Positions 1-17,472 of a stretch of DNA of 64,000 nucleotides are shown here, piece after piece. The position numbers were made by a program, and so were the translations under genes. The stretch is from Micromussa lordhowensis (Eukaryota; Cnidaria; Anthozoa; Scleractinia; Lobophylliidae): NCBI GenBank assembly GCA_964020085.1, contig OZ026601.1, positions 34,621,513 through 34,685,512 on the forward strand. Reading direction: 5' to 3'. A model generated the notes under the pieces. It was given only the letters and a program-made list of their open reading frames with translations. It did no database searches and was not told where the DNA came from. Each line of letters starts with the position of its first letter. Within the stretch, counting starts at the first letter, position 1.

Positions 1-441
1 TAATTTTTGAATAGACATATTTGCCTGCCTCTGTACTGATGATGTACTGTTAAGTATCAACCTTGACATGTAAATTCTCCTAACTGTCAAAAATGTCTTT
101 CAATTTCAGTTTTGAGAATTTGGCTATACATGTACATCAAGACAATGCAAGTTTCCATCTACATATATAACAACTCTCATGGATTATCCTGGAGTCTCCT
201 ATCTACAGAATGAATCTTCCAGTCTTGTACAGATCATCAATTGAAATCTTCTGGATACAAAGGAAACAACATGTTTTGACACTTGTTGTGGATGACTTTG
301 GGTGATTTTGGAGGGGGAAAGGGGATTGTTGAGTATTTATTGTATTATTTTAAGTTTAAATCAGCAGAACTTCTGATCCTAGACTTTTTTTTTTTTTTTT
401 AAAGGTTGAAATCTCTGTTTCTTAGTTGATGGTTTTCCTCA

Positions 442-8339
<7,898 letters not shown>

Positions 8340-8370
8340 TTTGTTCGAGCTTCGCGGCGATCAGTTGTCT

Positions 8371-8394
8371 CACGTGAAGAAATTTGGCGCGAAA
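8371..8394 (-). promoter_or_regulatory. MCM6 proximal promoter: E-box and E2F-type site
   Basis: The palindromic motif TTTGGCGCGAAA (8383-8394) matches the E2F consensus and sits about 44 bp upstream of the MCM6 start codon. A perfect E-box CACGTG lies at 8371-8376. MCM genes are classical E2F targets switched on at the G1/S transition, so the site fits the gene. Both may lie in the 5' untranslated region or the core promoter; no TATA box is evident. Confidence 0.65.
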
Positions 8395-8615
8395 AGTTCG
8401 TAGCAACAAGCTCCCGGATGAATAGCAACGATCGGAGTCAGGGAGGGGAGGGCTCATCGTGATTGAGGGATCGACAAAGACTAGTACTTTTGATGGGGCG
8501 AGGGGCCAGTAAGGAAAATACCCAAAATGTTGAATGATCTATATGTGCGTGAAGTCTTAGGTCTATATATTTTTGTTTAGCGAATTTTTTTATCGATAGT
8601 ACTAGTAGAGAATTG

Positions 8616-9328
8616 AAAATGATTTCCAGTTCGTGCTGCGCACTCTCAGCATCTCAATTGCCTGATTTCATACCGTGAAGAACTAGATTCACATTATTAT
8701 GGGATTAGCAACTATTGATCCACATAGTCAGAAAGAGTACACCGAGGTTCACAAAATCCCCAAGTTTGGTGTTAATCGGGAAAGTTTTCACTGCATGAGA
8801 TAGAGGCATTTAAAAACGTAAAAAAAATACAAAGAAATGTATTAAAATCCGGACAAATGTATATTTGTATTTGTCCGGAATTTTAATTTTAATACATTTC
8901 TTTAAATGCCCCTATCTCAGTGAAAACTAGCCCGATTAACACCAAACTTGGGATTTTGTGAACCTCGGTGTGCTCTTTCTGACTATGTGGATCAATAGTT
9001 GCTAATCCCATAATTTACAGACTCGTACCTAGTCCTTCACGGTATGAAATCAGGCAATGGAATGCGAATCGATGTTATTCGTTACCAACCACATACCTTT
9101 GAGGCCTTTCAATTCCAACAGCTTCATTGATTTTACAGCTGCGAAGTTGTTTTATCAAGTGATATGAGAAAGTACGGCCGCTTCGCATCCATAATGGTGG
9201 TTGTTTTTACTTCATGTAAGTAGTTGCGAAATGGTTAAATTTTGTGATGTCTTACATGAAACAAAACAAAAAAAAATTAAAAAAAAAAACTCTTGAGAGT
9301 GCGCAGCACGGACTGGAAATCATCTTTT
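8616..9328. mobile_element. MITE family A, copy 2, carrying a nested fold-back
   Basis: Left terminus aatgatttccagttcgtgct and right terminus gcacggactggaaatcatct are inverted. Interior tracts such as gcgaatcgatgttattcgtt and gtaagtagttgcgaaatg match copy 3 at 14730-15108. The copy is about 330 bp longer than copy 3 because the fold-back at 8657-9059 has inserted near its left end. It lies just upstream of MCM6. Confidence 0.8.
8657..9059. repeat. Fold-back element (FB1), nearly perfect palindrome inside MITE A copy 2
   Basis: Arms of about 190 bp are inverted copies: attgcctgatttcataccgt on the left, acggtatgaaatcaggcaat on the right, then ttatgggattagcaactatt opposite aatagttgctaatcccataa. 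The centre holds aaatgtattaaaatccgg and its complement around tatttgtccgg. A second copy is at 15222-15535 and a diverged piece at about 28060-28140. Non-coding. Confidence 0.85.
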
Positions 9329-10294
9329 AATAGGTAGCGAACTGTCGTTATGAGTTGTGGGTAGCGATCATGTAGCGAACTCGAACGTAGCGATTGGTCC
9401 CTCTCGTAAAACCTTAATGCATAAAAAGCGCATCTGAGTAGGAGGCTAGAAGCTGCGACGCGCTTGGGATAAAATTGATCGAAGGAACGCTCTGTGTGAC
9501 GGGAAAAAACTTTATCCCAGATAACCAGGAAAAATTAGGAAGTCCTTTGATTGAGAACCAGGCAAACGCACAGCTTGATCGCGAAATCCCTCAAATGACG
9601 ATTTGAATTAAAGTAAACCTATGAAAATCTGTGTATATGCAGGCGTTTGCTGTCCGATGTTGTGTAAAACATAACTCATTTTAAGTTTTGACATCTTACG
9701 ACAGCCAGCTTTTAAAACCTTTCACGCTTTGTGTATATAAGAAGATTTTTAATATATTTTTGTCCGTTCATTGGACTGAGGTGTAAATTAACTTTTGTGT
9801 GCTATGAAGGCGGTCAATGGTATCTCAGATCACGTACAAAAAATTGAAAAAGTGAACTGCACGAACCTTGTGTGCTTTTGATTCCGCTTTAAAAAAAGGA
9901 AAATACAGTTTTCCAAATCAAAATATTGGACACACTGCTTTCCATAAAAGTACTTTTATAAAAATCTCAAAACCATTGCAACGGAAAACTTACAACTCTG
10001 TATTCTTTTTTTTTGTTTCTTTAAATATTTCTTACTCGTCATAGTTAAATGTATAATTTTGGGATTCTGTGAATGAGCGGTTTTATCAGATATGTAGTAT
10101 AATAATTAATTTTCATTCAAGCTTTTCATTTCCTGAGTGCCTTTCTTATACTCGCAATGACATGCGAATTTGACATACAAATCTACGAATTTCCGGCACT
10201 AAATATAGAATTGTTAATCTCAACGTAACTAGCACGAAAGACTGAGGTTTAATTTTGTCATCATAACATGATATTTGGCTCATGCAGTCGATCT
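9329..10294. other. Intergenic, nothing recognised
   Basis: AT-rich sequence between the MCM6 upstream repeats and the 3' end of the intronless gene on the minus strand. No convincing exon, RNA gene or transposon terminus was seen. A variant polyadenylation hexamer ATTAAA (minus strand, near 10250) could serve the gene ending at 10295. Confidence 0.4.
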
Positions 10295-11650
10295 TTATAT
10301 TTTCATCTCAGAAGTACTCTTCCTCAAGTAGCGGCAATCTTTCATTTCCTCGAATAACTTATCGAGTTCCTTTTCTTCTTTTGTAATCACTTTCTTAGCT
10401 CCATTCTCTCGATAATGAATTTTCAAAAGCCTCGTGGCAACCAAGGCCGCCTTACCAAGGCGGCTGATATTTGCGCGTGTTATAGCGAACTGACTGGTTC
10501 GTTGTCTTGAGGAAGGTTGTACAAAATCTGACTCAAAGTTCTTGGATTCTGCATCAATATTGCGGCGAGTTAAACTATTTTCAGTTGTGGGACGAAGTTC
10601 CCATGAACTTGTGTAAGCGGGTCTTCCCTTGACTCTTGTGGTATCCTTGTCATCAGTTAAATTACCACTAGAATAACTCCGTTCTCTCTGTGGATGAGTC
10701 ACTAAAATATTCTCACCATCCACTAATCTTTTTTCAGCATCCGTTTGCTCAGCTGTGACACTTTTCCGTCGATTTTGAGAAGAAATCTCAGTGTCTTTGA
10801 GCTTTAGCCCTAAATGATCACGATCGATAAAAACTCTCTCTGTTATCTTAGGCAGCTCTACCTCCGCCTTTTTCCGTTGTGGTGTCTTCAGACCAGATCT
10901 TTCGGCTCTACCAGATAGAACCTCGCGATCGCTTCGCCAGGTCTCCGATGATCTTCTCTCCTTGTTTTCGTGTTCATCTTCAGAGAGCTGTTTTTGCGGT
11001 AGATCTGATAAAGATACATGCCTCCTCCTCTCCTTTTTAACTGGCAAATTAAGATCTTCGTTCACGCTTTGCCAAGCTAACTTAACATGGACTGACACTT
11101 GCTTCTGGACAGCTGCTTTGGTGTTAACACTCAGCTGCGCCTCGTCAGCGATTCTAATGTCGCCGATTCGAGCGGGGATTGTGTTGCCCCTGGGCCGTGG
11201 ACGAAATGTTAAAGCACTTTCTAACTCGCAGGGCAGTCGCACAGCGGAGTACTTTGATCCTTGGCTGAAATTGTTAAACGATTTTTTACGATTTCTCGTC
11301 CGCCTCGAGGTCGCGACATGTACAGTTGAATTGGGTTCCCTTTCCGTCTCTTTGAAACCCTGCATCACAAATTTATACTCCTCTGAACATGGCGAAAGAC
11401 TGCATTTTGATAAGCGTTTCAGCAAAGACTGTTTTTTCCCCTGGTAGCTGCGCTCGACCGCGCTTAAAAATCCCGATTGCGAGCTGTTATCAGTGGTGCT
11501 TGTTTCTGGGGTTGTATATTGAATTAAATGTCTTTTGCCGCGTTTTGCAGTCACGTTTCGTATTTGAAATTGCCGTGGATTTATTGTTTCAGATTTATTC
11601 TTTGATTGCTCGGAGACGTCTTGTACGCTCTTTGATCTTTCTGTTTCCAT
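10295..11650 (-). CDS. Uncharacterised intronless basic protein, 451 aa
   Basis: I do not recognise this protein. It is a single open frame of 452 codons including the stop. An in-frame stop at 11705-11707, with no other ATG between, supports the chosen start. The product is rich in Lys, Arg, Ser, Glu and Thr, has few cysteines and no hydrophobic segment or signal peptide, and appears largely disordered. The last 70 residues are the most ordered-looking: an alanine/leucine stretch (LGKAALVATRLLKIHY) and an amphipathic Lys/Glu-rich segment ending FEEMKDCRYLRK. Length and absence of repeats argue against chance. It could be a nuclear or cytoskeletal adaptor or a lineage-specific gene; nothing in the neighbourhood fixes a role. 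Being intronless among intron-rich neighbours, it could be a retrogene. Confidence 0.75.
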   Translation of the reverse strand: METERSKSVQDVSEQSKNKSETINPRQFQIRNVTAKRGKRHLIQYTTPETSTTDNSSQSGFLSAVERSYQGKKQSLLKRLSKCSLSPCSEEYKFVMQGFKETEREPNSTVHVATSRRTRNRKKSFNNFSQGSKYSAVRLPCELESALTFRPRPRGNTIPARIGDIRIADEAQLSVNTKAAVQKQVSVHVKLAWQSVNEDLNLPVKKERRRHVSLSDLPQKQLSEDEHENKERRSSETWRSDREVLSGRAERSGLKTPQRKKAEVELPKITERVFIDRDHLGLKLKDTEISSQNRRKSVTAEQTDAEKRLVDGENILVTHPQRERSYSSGNLTDDKDTTRVKGRPAYTSSWELRPTTENSLTRRNIDAESKNFESDFVQPSSRQRTSQFAITRANISRLGKAALVATRLLKIHYRENGAKKVITKEEKELDKLFEEMKDCRYLRKSTSEMKI

Positions 11651-13720
11651 TTGGCCTCGAACGGGAATAACAGTAAATAAGTTTCCTTCAGTCTTGGTTG
11701 CAAATCACGCCAGTTACTCCTTACATATTTTGCGTCGGATCTCCATTGAGTGAAATGGACATATAAAGCGTTTCCATGTTTAGTCCATTGTCATGATATC
11801 TTTGTTTTTTCTCGATAGAAAGTCCAACTCCTTTTATGCCGAGTTGCACAGCTCTCTAGGTGATTGCCGTCGAGGGATGAAACTACAGCATCGACACTCT
11901 CAGTGAGCTTCTTTTCACAAATAATAGCTAGCATTTGCGTCCGCTAAGCCAAAGCTATTTTGCTAGTAAGCCCTTAGAAAAACACAATTGTGTCAGCATC
12001 CTTTGAAAGTCTGACATTTGCCACGAAGCCGAATTGAGAAGTTTACCCAGGCCAGTGTTGATTATTCAGTCAGTAACTTTAATCAGTAACTTTTTTGCGC
12101 GGCGAGCTTTTGTTTTAGTGAAAATCGAAAAGGCCGTCGATATTAAAATTCATGAGAATACATCGATTTATTTCAAAAGTTAGTTTTAATTTGTCAGTTA
12201 GCAATATTTATGGCCCATTAAATACGACAAGTTATAAGGCAATAAAAGGTAAATGCTTCAGAATTGAAGGTTACTAAGAGAAGGCAAGAAATAAACAAAA
12301 AAAATATATATTGTGCCAGAAGTTTGTCGGGTCGTCAAAGACTCTTTGTAATACCGACAAGCACTGTTTTTTAAGTTCAATCTGTTTATATTAAGTTCAA
12401 CAATAGTTAATGATCCGTGTTCTGTCGTTATAATGGGTATTGAATTTATGGATGTGTCTTTTGTAATGTGGTAATTAGTTTTTTGCAGTTAAATGTTGCC
12501 CTCAGCTCTGGAAAAGCCACGATTAGGAAACTAAACTCGAAATCCAACAAATCGCTTATGCAAGTTTATAGCAACTGACCATTTATCCCCGCTTCAAAAG
12601 ACTTATCACAGGTTAACCCTGGAGAAGGTTGTTGTTTTACTGCCATTTATTTCCTTGTTCATTAGTTTATGAGTGGATATTGGGTACGGGAAAGGGGAGG
12701 TTTTGACCCCCTGTCCTCCCACTTGTCTATCTTATTGCCTTATTAATTCCCTAAACCTATTCACGGAGCAGTTTACCTGTTCAGTGTTGTGACGAGGGAG
12801 AATGGGGGGGAGGGGGAAGGGGGGATACATTTTGAATAGCCGGTCCAATTCCACAAACATCTCGTCGCTGTCGCTCGTATGTGGTTCAGTTTTTACAAAC
12901 CCCCATCATCGTCCTTACGAGCGGCTTGTAAGGAGGGATGAAAACATCCGATTTAGACCATTAAAAACTTAACAATTATATTCTAATTGATATATACAGC
13001 TCCATGCTTGTCTGTTGACATTGGCCGAATGCTTATTAAATTAAACATACCAAAAAACTGCCTTTTTGGACGGCAGAAATCGTCCAAGCGCAGTACATCT
13101 ATTCAGTAATGGGCCTTTCTATCAATGTCACGCAATTCTTCCTATTTCTTATATTACATGAATCAATTAACCATGCCGAATTTAGCAAATATGCGAAGTT
13201 TCATAAGAATCTATTGCAAAATATGGGACCCCAAACTACGCTTGCCCCTGGCATACATTTCTTCGTAAAAAGTTGCAAGTTTGGGTCGCATATGTTTTCG
13301 AGTTTGCAACAGATTCTAAAGAAACTTAGTTCAGCGTGACAAATCGAGCGGTATGCTTATTCTTTGTTTGAATGAAAAAATATCTTTTCTCCTAGCGCTA
13401 CACTTTTGAAATAAAAGTTATAGTCAAGAACCCTTATGTTATTGAACAACTGGCTTTCTTGAATATCTTAACTAAGCTTTTCAAGCAAATTTAATTAAAG
13501 AGATTACTACGCGGGTGCAACACACAGGAGCATCAAAGAGCATTGTTATGTGTAGTTCTGTTTACTAGTGCGAAGTAATCGATAGCACGGGCAACATATG
13601 CCATCAACCTATCGCACCACCTTGATGCATTACACCGGGGGGATGCCCGTGGGGAAATTAGACTAAACTCCTTATGGCAGACCAGTCTATGTGTGGCTCG
13701 AGCTTCACTTGAATACCTCT
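11651..13720. other. Intergenic, no gene recognised
   Basis: About 2 kb upstream of the intronless gene. It contains simple A/T-rich sequence, a G-rich run near 12800 and a short ORF at 13109-13339 with a hydrophobic start that I could not link to any family. No transposon termini were found. Confidence 0.4.
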
Positions 13721-14218
13721 TTAAAGTGCTACTATGATCAAATTTTTACCCCTTGATTTTTTAGGTTAATCACATAGAATTTTACGAAAGACGAAAAATG
13801 CCGTTTTACCGTTTACAAATATCTGCATTGGTTCAGGAGATATTTAAGTTTGAAAAATGAGTAAAATATGCAAATGAGATTACTGATGACGTCATACACT
13901 AAACCAAATATTACATGAAGTATATAAATAGTGCTATCTCGGTTAATTTGCAGCGGAAACCATTGAAACTTGGTAGGCTAATAGTTCTGAATGCAACACA
14001 TCTACAGCTACACATTTCCGTTCCCGTGACAACACTCTCTTTGATCAAAATGCGGTTGAGTGTATGACGCCATCACTTGGCTAATTTGCATATTTTAAAA
14101 ACTTGAAAAGAGATATTTGAAAACAGAAAACAGCATACTCTTGTACAGACTACTTGTTTATGTCTTAAAATGGCTCAGATTTGAAGGATGCTATTTTCAT
14201 CATAGTGGCACTTTAAAA
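13721..14218. mobile_element. MITE family B, copy 1 (TTAA-type ends)
   Basis: The termini TTTAAAGTGCTACTATGAT and ATCATAGTGGCACTTTAAA are inverted with one mismatch, each containing TTAA at the outside. The interior tracts ggttaatcacatagaatttt, atgcaaatgagattactgat and gaaaagagatatttgaaaac recur at 59628-60455 and, truncated, at 38861-39245. The central part present in the 59.6-kb copy is missing here. Confidence 0.85.
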
Positions 14219-14482
14219 TGCACAGACAGTGCACAATGACGTTTTTTCCGATTTGCAATGCAACAAAGTTACGCAACAGGTTGACTAAATACATTTGCCA
14301 GTATTACTTCGCCTAACTCTTTTTCTCGTGAGTGGATTGATGTTTGGATGCCATCCACATTATAATATAATGCCGGCCGTCCTCTTTGCGTGAAGTGGCA
14401 CAACTGTTTTGTTTTACTGCGAGAACAACGCCAAGATTACTACGATTTTCAGTTGAGTAAGGCGCGGCGAAAGTTTGGTGAC

Positions 14483-14728
14483 CAGGGCCGGGTTGTTCGA
14501 AAGCCGGTTAACGCTAACCTAGGATTAAAAGTTAACCGTAGCGTTGATTTTTCTTGAATAAAAATGTTTTTAACTGCTAATGTTTTGTGTAGTTTGAGAT
14601 TACTCAAACTAAAAACAGAAAGACAAACAATATAAACAGAAAACTTCACTGAAAAGTTACAAAACTGAAATCAAAATTCTCGCTAATCCTAGGTTAGCTT
14701 AATCGGGCTTTGAACAACCCGGCCCTGG
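14483..14728. mobile_element. MITE family I, copy 1
   Basis: Perfect inverted ends CCAGGGCCGGGTTGTTC / GAACAACCCGGCCCTGG bound a 246-bp non-coding element. Inner tracts agccggttaacgctaacc and ctaatcctaggttagct are also roughly complementary. A second, older copy lies at 55556-55797. Confidence 0.85.
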
Positions 14729-14729
14729 T

Positions 14730-15108
14730 TTAAAGATGATTTCCAGTCCTTACTGCGCAGTCTCAGCACCCTAATGTTTATAAACATTATAAGTTCCCAC
14801 TCGATGTAATGTGAATCGATGTTATTCGTTACTAACCACAAACCTTATCTTTGAGACCTTCAAATTCTCTTTCCAACAGCTTCACTGATTTTTACAACTG
14901 TGAAGTTGTTTCATCAAGTGATACGAGAAAGAACGAAGCATAAAGCTTCGACCGTTTTGCATTTATAATGGCGGTTGTTTTGAAATTGTTAATTTACTTC
15001 TTGTAAGTAGTTGCGAAATGTTTCCATTTTGTGATGTCTTACATGAGGCAAAAAAGACTTAAACAAACTCTCGAGAGTGCGCAGTACGGACTGGAAATCA
15101 TCTTTAAA
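14730..15108. mobile_element. MITE family A, copy 3
   Basis: TIRs TTTAAAGATGATTTCCAGTC and GACTGGAAATCATCTTTAAA are inverted. The element abuts the right end of MITE I copy 1. It shares the tracts gaatcgatgttattcgttac and gtgatgtcttacatga with copy 2 and lacks the fold-back insertion. Confidence 0.85.
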
Positions 15109-15221
15109 CGTTCAACTTGTGTTGATGTCACGGGCAACTGGCTCCGTTTCCAGTGGCAACTTGTCAGCAGTAAAGGAAGGAAAGGGCGCGAAATTGCAGG
15201 CGACGATATTACTACTATCTC

Positions 15222-15535
15222 ATAACGTGAAGGACTAGGTACGAGTCTGTAAATTATGGGATTAGCAACTATTGATCCACATAGTCAGAAAGAGCACACC
15301 GAGGTTCACAAAATCCCCAAGTTTGGTGTTAATCGGGAAAGTTTTCACTGAGATACAGGCATTTAATAACGTAAAAAGCGGACAAATCCGGACAAATGTC
15401 CGGGTTTCAGTAACACCAAACTTAGGGATTTTGTGAATCTTGGTGTGCTCTTTCTGACTATGTGGATCAATAGTTGCTAATCCCATAATTTACAGACTCG
15501 TACCTAGTCCTTCACGGTATGAAATCAGGCAATGA
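15222..15535. repeat. Fold-back element FB1, second copy
   Basis: Arms begin gtgaaggactaggtacgag on the left and end ctcgtacctagtccttcac at the right, continuing as inverted copies through attatgggattagcaacta. The loop is shorter than at 8657-9059, centred on cggacaaatgtccgg. The right terminus ggtatgaaatcaggcaatg is preserved; the left terminus is cut short. Confidence 0.85.
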
Positions 15536-15574
15536 AAAGATCATATATCTAAACTGCGGAGAAAGATATGAAGA

Positions 15575-16155
15575 CATGATTGATCATCGCAGTTACAAAC
15601 AACTTAAGCAGTTGTGAATTAAAAGTGACCAGCTCTCAGTTGGCTTGATAGCTCAGTTGGTAGAACACTGCTCCAGTATCGCAGAGGTCACTTCAGGCTT
15701 AAATTTCACAACTGCTTAAGGCGGGGGTACACGTGAAGGCTGTTTTGACGTCGCTTATTACGGCCTTTCTGCCAATATCTCGGTCACTTTTCAAGCGACA
15801 CTAAATCTCTCTGCTTATCTCATTAACCACTGTTTGGCGGTTTTGTGTAAATTTTTGGGTGATTTTTGGGCATTTTGGGAAAGAGACAGTTTTTCTCAAC
15901 GGATAGGTTAAATTGAGGAAAATGTGAAATGTTGAAGATTTGATGGATTTGGAAAATTGAAATTTGAAGTGAAGAATTAGTAGACGGTTACCAAACAGTC
16001 CCCTACCAACCTGGGGCTCTGCTGCGGGGGTCAACTGTCGACTGGTAGTGTTTCCAACCCAATTTCCTTTTAATATTACTTCAAATTTCACTCCTTTTAT
16101 GTTTATCCCCCCTTAAGTTGTGTATAACTATGAGGACCAATCATGTCTTCATATT
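15575..16155. mobile_element. tRNA-derived SINE pieces, one interrupted by MITE D
   Basis: At 15642-15700 is a tRNA-like head (ggcttgatagctcagttggt ... gcagaggtca) on the plus strand. Its tail begins ttcacaactgc, is broken at TTAA by MITE D (15716-16116), and resumes at 16113 as ttaagttgtgtataactatg. A reversed tail of the same SINE (tgatcatcgcagttacaaac aacttaagcagttgtgaa) occupies about 15580-15619. The B box is lost, so this is not a working tRNA gene. Confidence 0.65.
15716..16116. mobile_element. MITE family D, copy 1, TTAA target site
   Basis: The element starts TTAAGGCGGGGGTACACGTG and ends TTTATCCCCCCTTAA; TTAA is present at both junctions and splits a SINE tail, which shows exactly where it landed. 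The interior shares aaatttttgggtgatttttg, agtttttctcaacggat and attgaaatttgaagt with copy 2 at 24244-24659. A TTAA duplication is typical of Kolobok and piggyBac transposons; no transposase is present. Confidence 0.85.
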
Positions 16156-16316
16156 ACTGCCACTGGAAACGAGGGAAGCTGCCCGTGGCAACACCGTAAT
16201 TTTAAGTCCAAAACTTCGTCACCAAACCTCCGTGGCACCTTACTCAACTGATAATCGCAGTAATTAGGTTCTTTGGTGTTCAGCCGTCCTTATCAAGCCT
16301 CCACTAAGATGTGCTA

Positions 16317-17360
16317 TCATGCAGCGGTGTCTGAATTACGGTCCCTGTAAAAGTATGCTCTACCACTGACCGCCGCTCCCCACATCGTAAATTTATCGCA
16401 AAGACCGTCTTCTTCAGAGGGACTGTCGAATACTATGGGCTCATTGTCTGATCCAAGCGTGAAGATATTAAAGCAGGGTAGCTCCGGCGCAATGACAATT
16501 CTGAATGTTAATGGCTCCGTGTAGTTTAAGATAAATGCCTCGACTACACCATTAATGGACATGACTAACTTGCCGGCCTCATTCATTTTCACTTGCAAAA
16601 AACTCAAAGTAGGCTCGAGACCTTCCACTCTGTAAACTCCAATGTACTGCTTGGTATCAGGTGGAACTCTTATTTTCTAAATGAAATGGAAAAAAAAAAC
16701 ATCCTTTGTTAAGAAAGAGTTTGTACGTGAAGAATTCTCACAAAACGAACTTCAGGTTCTGGTGAAAGATTGTCACGCAATAGAAAATAAAATCAAAAAC
16801 CATGCATCAGATAAAGTCAAAAAATGGTGATATTGTAGACGATAAATAATGAAGACAGTTCTCCAAGTTTAAGGTGTGTGCGTTGTCCCAAAGTTGACTG
16901 AGATATTCGTCGAAATGTTCCGCACAAAATTACAGAGTGTTGGAACATGGCGGCCAGTAACTGTAAACATCTGGAACTTACTTTGGCTATCTAGTCGACT
17001 AATTATCTGAACCGAACCAAAAAATATTTACAAAAGCACTTTTCCTGATACTTGAACTCCTAAAATGGCTAAAAATCACGAGATAAGTGTATATTTTTCG
17101 ACAAACGCGATCTTCGCGTTATGTCACGCACCGCCGTAACTTCGAAATTCAAAATGCGATAGTTTCCAAACGAAGGATGCTATTGAGCTAGAAAGTTGTA
17201 AACAGGCATTTCGTACCTCTTATGCCTGGTGAGGATAAAACCTTTAGTGGCTCTTTAGTTTTGGATTTGAGAATTTGATGATGTCACGTGCACACACTCT
17301 ATTAGATGTGCTGGTGTAAAAATGTTAAAATAGTCCATTTCCTGGCTACGGGATAATTAA

Positions 17361-17434
<74 letters not shown>

Positions 17435-17435
17435 A

Positions 17436-17472
<37 letters not shown>

